From assembly GCA_964585485.1 (NCBI GenBank), contig CAZPDS010000002.1, positions 1 to 64,000 of the forward strand: DNA of 64,000 nt, written 5' to 3'. How positions within the stretch are numbered: position 1 is the stretch's first letter; each line of letters opens with the position of its first letter. Below are positions 7,576 to 16,659 of this stretch, one piece after another. This DNA is from CALGYY01 sp964585485 (lineage in GTDB: Bacteria > Bacteroidota > Bacteroidia > Bacteroidales > CAIWKO01). Below the pieces are notes generated by a model, which was given only the letters and a program-made list of their open reading frames with translations, searched no databases and had not been told where the DNA came from. The position numbers were made by a program, and so were the translations under genes.

Positions 7576-9348
7576 ATGAAGCAGTTTTTTAAGTTCATGT
7601 TTGCCTCCATGCTAGGAAGCTTTTTGTTGATGTTCATCGCGATCATCATTTTCTTCACCTTCCTGTTTGCCGTCATGTCGTCGGTTAAATCCACCGATGT
7701 GGTAGTCAAAGAAAACTCCGTGCTGAGCATTAAAATGGAGGGTAGCATTTACGACCGTTCGTCCAACAACCCTTTTGAAGAATTTGATTTAGGGTCAATG
7801 AAGTCGAAGGTCGCCCCCGGATTAAAGGATATTTTAAATGACATCAACTACGCTGCAACCGACGATCATATCAAAGGCATCTATCTCGAATTCAGCTCTA
7901 TCGATGCGGGTAGCGCAACTATCGAAGAAATCCGGAATGCCTTGCTGGAATTTAAAAAATCCGGAAAATTTATCATTGCCTACAGCGAAGAGTATTCTCA
8001 ATCAGCCTACTATTTAGCCAGTGTCGCCGACCGGCTCTACATCAACCCCGAAGGCACCCTGGAATTTAAGGGGCTCTCGGCTCAGTTGGTTTTCCTGAAA
8101 GGACTGATGCAGAAAATTGCGGTGCAACCACAAATCATCCGCCACGGCAAATTTAAAAGCGCTGTTGAGCCACTCATCGAAGACAAAATGAGCCCGGCCA
8201 ACCGCGAACAAACAACGCGTTATGTGATGTCGTTGTGGGAGCAGATGACCAAAGGCATTTCAAGCAGCCGAAAACTCACGCCCGAAACCCTGAATCGAAT
8301 CGCCGACAGTTTGCTGGTTACTGGTGGAACCGCAGCCCTTCAGTTTAAAATGGTGGATGGTGTCAAGTATAAAAATGAAGTGCTGGATGAATTGCGCGAC
8401 CGCTTAAAGCTGGAGTCGAAGGATAAAATCTCCTTCGTCAGTTTAAAGAAATATACCCACGCGATTGCCGGTAAACAGCCCCGTGCTTTAAAGGAAAAAA
8501 TCGCCGTTATATACGCACAGGGCGACATCGTGATGGGCGAAGGGGACGATAAATCCATTGGATCGGAGCGGTACGCACGTGCGCTTCGTCAGGCCCGCGC
8601 CGACAGCAGTGTAAAAGCCATTGTACTCCGCGTGAACTCGCCGGGCGGCAGCGCCCTGGCTTCTGAAGTTATCTGGAAAGAAGTGGTATTAAGCACCAAA
8701 GTTAAGCCTGTGGTTGTGTCGATGGGCGATCTGGCCGCCTCCGGCGGATATTACATCGCCTGTGCTGCCACCCGCATCCTGGCAAGCCCGAACACATTAA
8801 CCGGATCTATTGGCGTATTCGGCGTTGTTCCCAACGTGCAAAAACTCTTTAACGAAAAATTGGGGGTTACCTTCGATGGCGTCAGCACCAATAAGCACTC
8901 GGACCACATCAGTGTTTTCCGTCCCCTCGACACGTACGAAACGTCCGTGGTTCTGAAAGATGTTGAGCATATATACAGCACCTTTATCGGCCACGTAGCT
9001 GAAGGTCGGAAGATGACTGTTGCCCAGGTTGATTCCATTGGCCAGGGCCGTGTTTGGAGTGGCGCCGACGCAAAAAAGATCGGGCTCATCGACGACTTCG
9101 GCGGGCTGAATGATGCCATTATTTTAGCAGCCAAGCTGGCCAAGGTAGAAAAGTACAGTCTTTCGGAATATCCCAGGTTAAAAGATCCGTTCACGGAACT
9201 TATCAGCCAACTGCAGGGAAACGAAAGCAAATTGCTGCAACTTGAGAGCGAACTGGGACCGGCTTACCATATATTCCAGGAAGCGAAATCGCTGTTGGAA
9301 ATGAAGGGTGTTCAGGCGCGAATGCCGTATCAAATCATGGTCTATTAA
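7576..9348 (+). CDS. sppA: Signal peptide peptidase SppA, 67 kDa type
   Basis: This 590-residue membrane-bound serine protease degrades cleaved signal peptides. A single N-terminal membrane segment (about residues 8-36) anchors two tandem S49 domains. The N-terminal domain carries the general-base lysine region (RHGKFKSAVEPL, about residue 195). The C-terminal domain carries the nucleophile region (DLAASGGYYIACAA, then TLTGSIGVFG, about residues 385-415). The length fits the long two-domain form of E. coli and Bacteroidota rather than the short Bacillus form. The gene stops just before the 15-base tandem repeat. Confidence 0.95.
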   Translation: MKQFFKFMFASMLGSFLLMFIAIIIFFTFLFAVMSSVKSTDVVVKENSVLSIKMEGSIYDRSSNNPFEEFDLGSMKSKVAPGLKDILNDINYAATDDHIKGIYLEFSSIDAGSATIEEIRNALLEFKKSGKFIIAYSEEYSQSAYYLASVADRLYINPEGTLEFKGLSAQLVFLKGLMQKIAVQPQIIRHGKFKSAVEPLIEDKMSPANREQTTRYVMSLWEQMTKGISSSRKLTPETLNRIADSLLVTGGTAALQFKMVDGVKYKNEVLDELRDRLKLESKDKISFVSLKKYTHAIAGKQPRALKEKIAVIYAQGDIVMGEGDDKSIGSERYARALRQARADSSVKAIVLRVNSPGGSALASEVIWKEVVLSTKVKPVVVSMGDLAASGGYYIACAATRILASPNTLTGSIGVFGVVPNVQKLFNEKLGVTFDGVSTNKHSDHISVFRPLDTYETSVVLKDVEHIYSTFIGHVAEGRKMTVAQVDSIGQGRVWSGADAKKIGLIDDFGGLNDAIILAAKLAKVEKYSLSEYPRLKDPFTELISQLQGNESKLLQLESELGPAYHIFQEAKSLLEMKGVQARMPYQIMVY

Positions 9349-9359
9349 TTCTTCGAACG

Positions 9360-9434
9360 CGTGATGGCCACCGCGATGATGGCCACCGCGATGATGGCCA
9401 CCGCGAGGGTGGCCACCGCGAGGGTGGCCACTAC
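9360..9434. repeat. Five 15-base tandem repeats between convergent genes
   Basis: Five units lie head to tail at 9360, 9375, 9390, 9405 and 9420. Units 1-3 end in ATGGCCACCGC, units 4 and 5 begin GAGGGTGGCCAC, and unit 5 diverges to end in ACTAC. The core GGTGGCCACC is palindromic. Unit 5 contains the stop codon of the minus-strand gene at 9431. Because 15 is a multiple of 3, the repeat stays open past that stop and would encode a WP(P/S)SR pentapeptide repeat. Confidence 0.9.
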
Positions 9435-10162
9435 GGCCAAATATTGTAACCGAACCATTTTCCGGTGGCGTAATCGCCGTCGTTGGCCACCCAGATTTTT
9501 CCGTTGGCCACCGACAGCGACCAACCGAAATCACCATCGGTGATGCCGATGGTGCGGATTTTTTTTCCGCTTTTCGTGGATTCGAAGATGAGTTTCGCTG
9601 CGGAGTCCCAGGTGTAAAAATACTTCCCGTAGACAGCTACACAGCTGGCTCCGGTGGTTACATCCTTACCGGCATCAAAACCATATATCTTGCTGACCAT
9701 TTTACCGCCTGGAAATTTGTAGGTGGTTAGTGCCCCTTTATCCATACAATAGATGAACTTACCGTTGGCACTGATGGCCAGGTTTGCTTGCGGGTTGTCA
9801 TAAAGTTCGCTCAGCACCAGTTCGTACCGGCCCCGCTCCATATCGGTTATCAAATAAATGTTGCGATCATAGGTGCATACATAAAAACGACGGCTTTTCT
9901 CGTCAAACATAAGAGACCGCATATCAAGATTTATATTATACGTAGCCATTAGCTCGCCGGAGGCCGAATATTTATTGATCCGACCCATGTGGGCCTTCCC
10001 GCCATTCACCGTATAGAGAAACTCTCCGTCGCCCGCCATGTGCACATTGTGCGTTCGCGGCTCATCAACAAAACTAAGACTTGGCGTGATCTGGGCAAAG
10101 GCTACGCTCATGCTTCCCAGGAAGCAGATCAGCAGAACAACAAAAATTACATTTTTCTTCAT
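9431..10162 (-). CDS. Secreted beta-propeller-like protein of unknown function
   Basis: The protein is 243 residues from the ATG at 10162, and begins MKKNVIFVVLLICFLGS with a signal peptide ending in AFA. The frame continues upstream to a TTG at 10171, which is a less likely start. The mature part has repeated short strands ending in aromatic or glycine residues (FLYTVNGG, RFYVCTYDRNIYLITD, KFIYCMDKG, KYFYTWDS, KIWVANDGD), as in beta-propeller proteins. I do not recognise a named family. The C-terminus (FGYNIWP) ends inside the first unit of a 15-base tandem repeat, so the protein may once have been longer. Confidence 0.75.
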   Translation of the reverse strand: MKKNVIFVVLLICFLGSMSVAFAQITPSLSFVDEPRTHNVHMAGDGEFLYTVNGGKAHMGRINKYSASGELMATYNINLDMRSLMFDEKSRRFYVCTYDRNIYLITDMERGRYELVLSELYDNPQANLAISANGKFIYCMDKGALTTYKFPGGKMVSKIYGFDAGKDVTTGASCVAVYGKYFYTWDSAAKLIFESTKSGKKIRTIGITDGDFGWSLSVANGKIWVANDGDYATGKWFGYNIWP

Positions 10163-10294
10163 GGTGGTCAATAGTTTGAATCAAATCCCCGGTTTCCCGC
10201 TCGATCCGGTCAATTGAAAGCTGCATCCTGATCGGATCATCTCCCTTCCGGGGATAAAAATAGGAAATTCCCACCGAACCGGGCAAGCTTATCA

Positions 10295-10326
10295 ATAAAA
10301 AAGCCGCACCTTTTTAAAGGCGCGGC
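10295..10326 (-). terminator. Intrinsic terminator, minus strand
   Basis: On the minus strand GCCGC.CCTTT pairs with AAAGG.GCGGC (one mismatch) and is followed by six T. No minus-strand gene ends nearby, so it implies a transcript from 10327-10640. Confidence 0.75.
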
Positions 10327-10612
10327 CTGCATCAAACACACAAATTGTAACCAACAATCAAATCAAGCTAAAATCAACCACTTTCTTTTAAAAATAACCA
10401 GGCCAAAATCCCCCAATTTTTTTCCTCGCCAACCGAGGATTATTTACGAGTTCCTAATTACATCATACATCATTTGTCTGTAATCTCGGAGGATCTTGTT
10501 CCTGGTTATTGTTTTTCAGCATAACTAATTCCGCGTAAGAACGATTAAAACATTGCGGTTCGAAAAACTAATTTTTTTCCCTTCCTGTTTTGTTATTTTT
10601 ATTTGGATTAAT
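10295..10612 (-). ncRNA. Candidate structured non-coding RNA, about 318 nt
   Basis: This fills a 540-base stretch without a gene. A consensus promoter lies at 10619-10649 and a strong terminator at 10295-10326, both on the minus strand. Between them the longest sensible reading frame is 19 codons. The region can form a perfect 10-bp long-range helix (10393-10402 with 10501-10510), enclosing a CCTCG/CGAGG hairpin at 10424-10438 and further short complementary segments. I could not match it to 6S, tmRNA, SRP or RNase P RNA by eye. A very short peptide gene (MLKNNNQEQDPPRLQTNDV) is an alternative reading. Confidence 0.45.
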
Positions 10613-10618
10613 TATAAG

Positions 10619-10649
10619 CAAATATAGTCAGAACTGAATCTGAATGCAA
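10619..10649 (-). promoter_or_regulatory. Consensus promoter of the candidate RNA
   Basis: On the minus strand a TTG (10647-10649), a 20-base spacer and TATATTTG (10619-10626) match the Bacteroidota housekeeping promoter exactly. Confidence 0.65.
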
Positions 10650-10703
10650 GTTTTTTTGTGATTTTAACAAAAAAATCTGCTAAAAAAAGGCTAAAACATT
10701 GAA

Positions 10704-11528
10704 TTAGAATCCCCTTAAATTTGCTTTTCGGAGACTATCCTTTACGGAAGCAGAAGCCGCCGGATCCGGATACAGGATCATTTCCCAGTCGCCATACATC
10801 GAATTCGGGAAAACGATGAAACGTGAACCAAATTCCTGTCGGACCTTATCGGTAGCCGCGGTTCTCTCGTCGGGGCTTTTGCATTCGTCGAAGAGCGGCG
10901 AAAAATCGGCCAGGTTATCACCCATCAACAAGGCAATGGTGAATGATTTCATCACTTGTTGACGGCGCGGTTCCTTTGTGTTTTCCGCCGTTTTGAGCAA
11001 GAGATGATCCGTATCGGCCATGGGAAAGCCCAGTGCTGCCAGATTTTTCAGGGTCGCTTCGCGGAATTTCTCCTTGCGATTGGATACGTAAAAAATAGCA
11101 TAACCCTTATCTGCCGCATATTTCAGGAATTCGACGGAGCCCGGAGTAGCCTCCGCGCTAGCCGACAACACCCATTCGTCCCAGCGTTCGGGATACGTAA
11201 TCGACCCCAGGACACATTGCGCCTCGTAGGGGGAGTTATCCAGCGCGGTTTCGTCAATATCGAGTACAACGGCCCGCGAGGAGGGATTATTCGCCTTAAG
11301 GTCCAGATCGATCATCATCCGGGCGACATTGAATCCCTGGTAATACAATGCCCGGGTTTCGGCAGCACGTTGATAATAGAGCACCCCCAGGGTCATGTAG
11401 TCGGCGTCGAAGGTGGTGCGGGCAAATGAATCCGCGGAGCGGATCAGGGCATCGTTGGATATTTCGCCGACGGGTCGGCAGGCCACCAGCGACAATCCCA
11501 GCGCCCAAAGAAGAAGAAGTTTTTTCAT
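10704..11528 (-). CDS. 5'-nucleotidase / acid phosphatase, lipoprotein e(P4) family
   Basis: A 274-residue lipoprotein with lipobox LVAC (Cys17). It belongs to the HAD-superfamily class of e(P4)-type phosphatases, which dephosphorylate nucleotides such as NMN at the outer membrane. The nucleophile motif is VVLDIDETALDNSPY around residue 90, followed by the second HAD motif (FYVSNRKEK) and the late metal-binding motif MGDNLADF near residue 200. The length matches e(P4). It stands alone. The gene upstream ends in its own terminator at 11544-11577. Confidence 0.92.
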   Translation of the reverse strand: MKKLLLLWALGLSLVACRPVGEISNDALIRSADSFARTTFDADYMTLGVLYYQRAAETRALYYQGFNVARMMIDLDLKANNPSSRAVVLDIDETALDNSPYEAQCVLGSITYPERWDEWVLSASAEATPGSVEFLKYAADKGYAIFYVSNRKEKFREATLKNLAALGFPMADTDHLLLKTAENTKEPRRQQVMKSFTIALLMGDNLADFSPLFDECKSPDERTAATDKVRQEFGSRFIVFPNSMYGDWEMILYPDPAASASVKDSLRKANLRGF

Positions 11529-11543
11529 ATAGAAAAGGGATTA

Positions 11544-11577
11544 GAAAAAACAGGGTTGCACATGATGTGCAACCCTG
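11544..11577 (-). terminator. Intrinsic terminator of the pyruvate:ferredoxin oxidoreductase gene
   Basis: On the minus strand CAGGGTTGCACAT pairs perfectly with ATGTGCAACCCTG and is followed by six T. It lies 22 bases after the stop of the large gene. Confidence 0.88.
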
Positions 11578-11598
11578 ACTGACAATATTCCAGGAGCC

Positions 11599-14500
11599 TT
11601 ACTTTTTATCGTTCGGATATTCCATCAACGAAAGGCGTTTATAATTATTATAGCGCCATTTTGCATTGGATTCTGCCGCCTCGAAAAGAACTTCCGCATC
11701 TTTCGGGAAGAGCTTCACCAGGGAGGTGAATCGAACTTCAGAATTCAGGAAATCTTTGAATTTACCAAAATCAGGCTCTTTGCTATCGAGCTGGAAGGGG
11801 TTTTTTCCTTCTGCTTCAAGCATAGGATTGTAGCGATAGTTGGCCCAATATCCACACTCAACGGCACGGCTGGCTTCTTCCTGGGTTTTGCCCATTCCGG
11901 AACGCAGGCCGTGGTTGATGCAAGGAGCGTACGCGATGATAATGGAAGGACCATTGTAGGCTTCTGCTTCCTTCAATGCTTTGAAATACTGAGCCTGACT
12001 GGCACCCATGGAAACCTGGGCCACATATACATAACCGTAGCTCATGGCCATCATGCCGAGGTCTTTCTTGCGCACGCGCTTTCCAGCCGCCGCAAACTTA
12101 GCCACAGCACCAATGGGCGTAGATTTTGAAGCCTGTCCGCCGGTATTGGAATACACTTCGGTATCCAGGACCAGAACATTGATGTTTTCGCCGGAGGCCA
12201 GTACATGGTCGAGGCCACCATAACCGATATCATAAGCCCAGCCATCGCCACCAATCACCCAGATGGATTTCTTGATGAGATACTGCTTAAGGTCCATAAT
12301 CTGTTTGCACAGCGGATTGTCGATTTTTTCAATCGCCGCCACTACATTGGCTGCTGCGACTTCTGATTTAACGGCATCGTTTGCGCCATCAAGCCATTCC
12401 TGGAAGGCGGCCTTTACATTGGCGGGCAAATCGCTGTTCAACCCTTCAAGCATCAATCGCTCGAGACGTTTGCGCAATTTTCCAACGCCGGCAGCTATAC
12501 CAAAACCGTATTCAGCATTGTCTTCAAACAAGGAATTGCCCCAGGCCACACCTTTTCCGCGCTGACCGATTGAGTAAGGCGTAGAAGGAGCCGAGCCACC
12601 ATAAATAGAAGAGCAACCGGTAGCGTTGGCCACGATCATGCGCTCACCATAGAGTTGGGTGATCAGTTTAATGTAGGGCGTTTCACCGCAACCGGCGCAG
12701 GCACCCGAGAACTCAAAGAGGGGCTGGGCAAACTGGCTGTTCTTAACACTGCCAAATTTATCCAGTAGTTGATCTTTGTAAGTAACCTTTTCGGCCATGT
12801 AAGCCCAACGGTCTGCTTCCGCCATCTGGCTTTCCAGCGGTTTCATCTCAAGGGCCTTGGTTTTGGCCGGACAAACGTCGGCGCAGTTACCGCAACCGGT
12901 GCAGTCCAGTGCACTGACCTGAATGCGGAATCCGTAACCTTCGAGGCCCTTACCGTTCGCCTTCACCGTAATGGTGCCGGCCGGTGCGTTTTTCAACTCG
13001 TCTTCGTTCAGCAGGAAGGGGCGAATTGCAGCGTGCGGGCAAACATAGGCACACTGATTACACTGAATACAGTTGGTGGAGATCCATTCCGGAACATGCA
13101 CCGCCACTCCGCGCTTTTCGTAACGGGTGGTGCCGCTGGGGAAGGTACCGTCTTCGCGGCCGAGGAAAGCCGAAACCGGTAAATCGTCGCCCTTTTGAGC
13201 GTTAATGGGTTCTACCACTTTCGCGATAAATTCAGGAACGTTTGCATTGACGGGAGCTTCTGTTACTTTGATGTCTTTCCACTCGGTCGGAACGGCCACC
13301 TGGATAACATCAGAACCGCGATCGATGGAGGCAATATTCATGGCCACCACATCTTCGCCTTTACGGCCATAGGTTTTTTCGATGGCTTTCTTCATCTGGC
13401 TCACGGCCGTTTCAAACGGAATCACATTGGCTACCTTAAAGAAAGCGGCCTGCATGATGGTATTGGTGCGATTACCCAGACCAACTTCTTCGGCAATTTG
13501 GGTAGCATTGATGGTATAGAAGCGAATTTCGTTCTCGGCCAAATATTTCTTCATGTGATCCGGCAAACGCTTTTTGGTCTCTTCCGCATCCCAGATGCTA
13601 TTCAGCAGGAATACACCACCCTTTTTGAGACCCTTCAGCATATCGTACTTATCGAGGTAGGCCGACACGTGGCAGGCTACAAAGTCGGGGCTGTTCACCA
13701 AATAGGGAGCGCGAATCGGTTTATCGCCAAAACGGAGGTGCGACACGGTAATACCGCCCGATTTTTTAGAGTCGTAAGCAAAATAAGCCTGTGCGTATTT
13801 GTCGGTCGAATCGCCAATGATCTTGATGGAGTTCTTATTGGCACCCACCGTTCCGTCGGCACCCAGTCCGTAAAACTTACCTTCGAAGGTGCCCGCTGGC
13901 GTAACGCTGATTTCGGGTTGCAGGGGAAGACTCTTGAAGGTTACATCATCCACGATACCTACCGTGAACTGATCCTTGGGCTCTGCCATCTTGAGGTTGT
14001 CGTACACCGCTTTCATCATCGAAGGGGTTGTATCCTTGGAGCTGAGGCCGTAGCGACCACCCACGATCAGGGGTGCCTCTTTGGTTCCATAGAACACTTC
14101 CTTCATATCGAGGAACAGCGGATCACCATTGGCGCCCGGTTCCTTGGTGCGGTCAAGAACAGCGATGCGTTTCACCGATTTCGGCAGTACCTTCAGCAGG
14201 TATTTGGCACTAAAGGGACGATACAGGTGCACTGTAACCACACCGACTTTTTCGCCTTTGGCGTTCAGGAAATCGACCACTTCGCGCAGGGTTTCGGTAA
14301 TCGAGCCCATGGCGACAACCACGCGGTCGGCATCGGGCTCTCCATGATATACGAACGGATGATATTCGCGACCCGTGCGCTTGCTGAAGATGTTCATGTA
14401 CTCTTCCACCAGGTCGGGAATCCCTTCGTAAAATTTATTCGCGGCCTCCCGGCTTTGGAAATAAATGTCAGGATTCTGTGCTGTACCGCGGGTTACCGGA

Positions 14501-15141
14501 CTTTCCGGGTTTAAGGCGCGTTCGCGGAAATCCTGAATGGCTTTCCAATCCACCAAATCCATCATCGACTCGGTGCTGGGGGCTTCTACTTTCTGGATTT
14601 CGTGGGAAGTACGGAAACCATCGAAGAAATGCAAGAACGGAATCCTTGATTTAATAGCAGCCAGGTGGGCGATAGGCGCAATATCCATAATTTCCTGAAC
14701 AGAACCTGTAGCCAACATGGCAAAACCTGTCATACGGGTGCTCATAACATCACTGTGATCGCCAAAAATGGAAAGGGCCTGGGCAGCCAAACTGCGAGCC
14801 GACACGTGAAATACGCCTGGCAGTAGCTCGCCAGAGATTTTATACATATTAGGGATCATCAACAACAATCCCTGAGATGCGGTAAAAGTAGAACACAGCG
14901 TTCCACCCTGTAATGCTCCATGCATTGCACCAGCGGCACCTGCTTCCGATTGCATTTCGGACACACCGACGACTTCACCAAAAATATTCTTTCGTCCGGC
15001 TGCGGCCCACTCATCAACATTCTCCGCCATATTGGAAGAGGGTGTGATCGGATAAATGCAAGCCACTTCGCTAAACATATACGCAATGTGAGCTGCTGCA
15101 TAGTTCCCGTCACAGGTAATAAAATTCTTTTTCTCTGTCAT
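11599..15141 (-). CDS. nifJ: Pyruvate:ferredoxin (flavodoxin) oxidoreductase
   Basis: The single-chain 1180-residue form oxidises pyruvate with CoA to acetyl-CoA and CO2, reducing ferredoxin or flavodoxin. The order is: N-terminal pyrimidine-binding domain with the pyruvate loop (YPITPSSNMAE, about residue 35), the CoA-binding and gamma-like regions, a double [4Fe-4S] ferredoxin domain (NCIQCNQCAYVCP and CTGCGNCADVCP, about residues 690-760), and the thiamine diphosphate domain (CAGCGETPY, about 820; GDGWAYDIGYGGLDH, about 965). The C-terminal cluster cysteine region (YAPCINHGLR) is present. It indicates anaerobic or facultative pyruvate metabolism. It is monocistronic. Confidence 0.97.
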   Translation of the reverse strand: MTEKKNFITCDGNYAAAHIAYMFSEVACIYPITPSSNMAENVDEWAAAGRKNIFGEVVGVSEMQSEAGAAGAMHGALQGGTLCSTFTASQGLLLMIPNMYKISGELLPGVFHVSARSLAAQALSIFGDHSDVMSTRMTGFAMLATGSVQEIMDIAPIAHLAAIKSRIPFLHFFDGFRTSHEIQKVEAPSTESMMDLVDWKAIQDFRERALNPESPVTRGTAQNPDIYFQSREAANKFYEGIPDLVEEYMNIFSKRTGREYHPFVYHGEPDADRVVVAMGSITETLREVVDFLNAKGEKVGVVTVHLYRPFSAKYLLKVLPKSVKRIAVLDRTKEPGANGDPLFLDMKEVFYGTKEAPLIVGGRYGLSSKDTTPSMMKAVYDNLKMAEPKDQFTVGIVDDVTFKSLPLQPEISVTPAGTFEGKFYGLGADGTVGANKNSIKIIGDSTDKYAQAYFAYDSKKSGGITVSHLRFGDKPIRAPYLVNSPDFVACHVSAYLDKYDMLKGLKKGGVFLLNSIWDAEETKKRLPDHMKKYLAENEIRFYTINATQIAEEVGLGNRTNTIMQAAFFKVANVIPFETAVSQMKKAIEKTYGRKGEDVVAMNIASIDRGSDVIQVAVPTEWKDIKVTEAPVNANVPEFIAKVVEPINAQKGDDLPVSAFLGREDGTFPSGTTRYEKRGVAVHVPEWISTNCIQCNQCAYVCPHAAIRPFLLNEDELKNAPAGTITVKANGKGLEGYGFRIQVSALDCTGCGNCADVCPAKTKALEMKPLESQMAEADRWAYMAEKVTYKDQLLDKFGSVKNSQFAQPLFEFSGACAGCGETPYIKLITQLYGERMIVANATGCSSIYGGSAPSTPYSIGQRGKGVAWGNSLFEDNAEYGFGIAAGVGKLRKRLERLMLEGLNSDLPANVKAAFQEWLDGANDAVKSEVAAANVVAAIEKIDNPLCKQIMDLKQYLIKKSIWVIGGDGWAYDIGYGGLDHVLASGENINVLVLDTEVYSNTGGQASKSTPIGAVAKFAAAGKRVRKKDLGMMAMSYGYVYVAQVSMGASQAQYFKALKEAEAYNGPSIIIAYAPCINHGLRSGMGKTQEEASRAVECGYWANYRYNPMLEAEGKNPFQLDSKEPDFGKFKDFLNSEVRFTSLVKLFPKDAEVLFEAAESNAKWRYNNYKRLSLMEYPNDKK

Positions 15142-15340
15142 AATGGTAAATATTTGATTATTTGTCGTAAAGACACATTATTAATACAAGGCCACGAAAT
15201 TAACAATTTCCCGAGAAATAAAGCCTTAGCGGGGTGTTAATCTAAATAGCATTCCCAATTTAAAATCATTCTATATTTCAATGAAACAGTCGCCCTTTCA
15301 ACCGCCAAAGAAAACAAGCGGCAAACGCCGGCTTTTTTTG

Positions 15341-15348
15341 TAGTTTTG
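15341..15348 (+). promoter_or_regulatory. -7 box of purD
   Basis: TAGTTTTG matches TAnnTTTG, 25 bases before the purD ATG. No TTG was found at the usual distance upstream. Confidence 0.4.
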
Positions 15349-15373
15349 CCTTGCTATTTCAGAAATCACACCC

Positions 15374-16657
15374 ATGAATATCCTTTTGCTTGGCAGCGGC
15401 GGCCGCGAACATGCGCTGGCCTGGAAAATCAGTCAAAGTCCGGAATGCACTCAACTGTACATTGCCCCGGGCAATCCGGGCACGCAAGCCTGCGGCACAA
15501 ACATCAAGCTGAGCCCGGTGGATTTTAACGCCATTGGCGCCTTTGTTCTGGAAAAAAACATTCAATTGGTGGTGGTTGGCCCGGAAGATCCGTTGGTGAA
15601 GGGTATCGCTGACTATTTCCAGGCCGATGTGCGCCTGCGGAAGGTTCCGGTCATCGGACCCGCCATGGCCGGCGCCCGACTTGAGGGCAGCAAAGATTTT
15701 TCCAAGGGGTTTATGCAACGCCAGGGCATCCCCACCGCAGCGTATCGATCGTTCACGGCCGCCAATCAAGGCGAAGCCCTGCCCTTTATGCGCACGCTGA
15801 CGCCCCCTTATGTGTTGAAAGCCGACGGACTGGCTGCGGGCAAAGGTGTGCTCATTCTTGACGATATCCACCAGGCCGACCGTGAGTTGAAGGCCATGTT
15901 TTCCGGAAAATTTGGTGCGGCTGGCGATACCGTGGTTATCGAGCAATTTCTGAAGGGAATTGAACTTTCCGTATTCATCCTTACCGATGGACGCGACTAC
16001 GTGATACTTCCCGAAGCCAAGGATTACAAACGTATTGGCGAGGGCGATACCGGATTGAACACCGGGGGGATGGGATCTGTTTCAGGGGTTCCGTTTGCCA
16101 ACAAATCCTTTATGGAAACGGTAGAGCGAACAATCGTGCAGCCGACGGTTGAAGGCCTGCAGCGAGAGCGTATTCCTTACGTAGGTTTTATATTTTTTGG
16201 TCTGATCAATGTGGCCGGGCAGCCCTTTGTAATTGAGTATAACGCCCGCATGGGCGATCCTGAAACCGAATCCGTTATACCTCGTCTAAAAAGCGACCTG
16301 GTAGAGCTGTTTGAGGTCTGCGCACACGGCGGCCTGAGTCGATGCCGCATCGAAACGGATCCGCGTCACGCCGCCACGGTCATGATGGTTTCCGGGGGCT
16401 ATCCGGGTCTGTACGAAAAAGGAAAGCCTATCCGGGGTTTGGATCAGGTGACGGAAAGTCTGGTCTTTCATGCCGGCACCGGCCTGTCGGCCGATGGGCG
16501 GGCGCTCCTGGCCAACGGTGGCCGCGTACTGGCCGTTACCTCCCTGGGCGAAAGCATGGAAATGGCCCTGGCCACCTCCTACCGAAGCCTTCAACGGATT
16601 TCTTTTGAAAACGCCTATTTCCGTAAGGATATCGGTTACGACTTACAAAAACGCTGA
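15374..16657 (+). CDS. purD: Phosphoribosylamine-glycine ligase
   Basis: PurD joins phosphoribosylamine and glycine with ATP in the second step of purine synthesis. The 427-residue ATP-grasp protein starts with MNILLLGSGGREHALAWKI, has the adenine-binding segment PPYVLKADGLAAGKGVLIL (about residue 138), the PEAKDYKRIGEGDTGLNTGGMG signature (about 210-235), and the metal-binding EYNARMGDPETE (about 290). The stop is two bases from the next start, so it is co-transcribed with the membrane protein gene downstream. A second pathway gene, purQ, lies 2.4 kb on. Confidence 0.96.
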   Translation: MNILLLGSGGREHALAWKISQSPECTQLYIAPGNPGTQACGTNIKLSPVDFNAIGAFVLEKNIQLVVVGPEDPLVKGIADYFQADVRLRKVPVIGPAMAGARLEGSKDFSKGFMQRQGIPTAAYRSFTAANQGEALPFMRTLTPPYVLKADGLAAGKGVLILDDIHQADRELKAMFSGKFGAAGDTVVIEQFLKGIELSVFILTDGRDYVILPEAKDYKRIGEGDTGLNTGGMGSVSGVPFANKSFMETVERTIVQPTVEGLQRERIPYVGFIFFGLINVAGQPFVIEYNARMGDPETESVIPRLKSDLVELFEVCAHGGLSRCRIETDPRHAATVMMVSGGYPGLYEKGKPIRGLDQVTESLVFHAGTGLSADGRALLANGGRVLAVTSLGESMEMALATSYRSLQRISFENAYFRKDIGYDLQKR

Positions 16658-16659
16658 TA

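Noticed and set aside
9178..9537. Minus-strand frame with GGH(P/H)R repeats
   Set aside because: It overlaps sppA and the secreted protein gene in another frame. The repeat peptide is just one of several translations of the 15-base DNA repeat.
10430..10530. 6S RNA, tmRNA or SRP RNA identity for the minus-strand RNA
   Set aside because: No alanyl-tRNA-like ends, no SRP GGAA loop and no clear 6S central bubble could be seen. Left as unassigned.
13195..14514. Long 439-residue plus-strand frame inside the pyruvate:ferredoxin oxidoreductase gene
   Set aside because: It is antisense to a clearly conserved enzyme along its whole length and has no recognisable domain or promoter.
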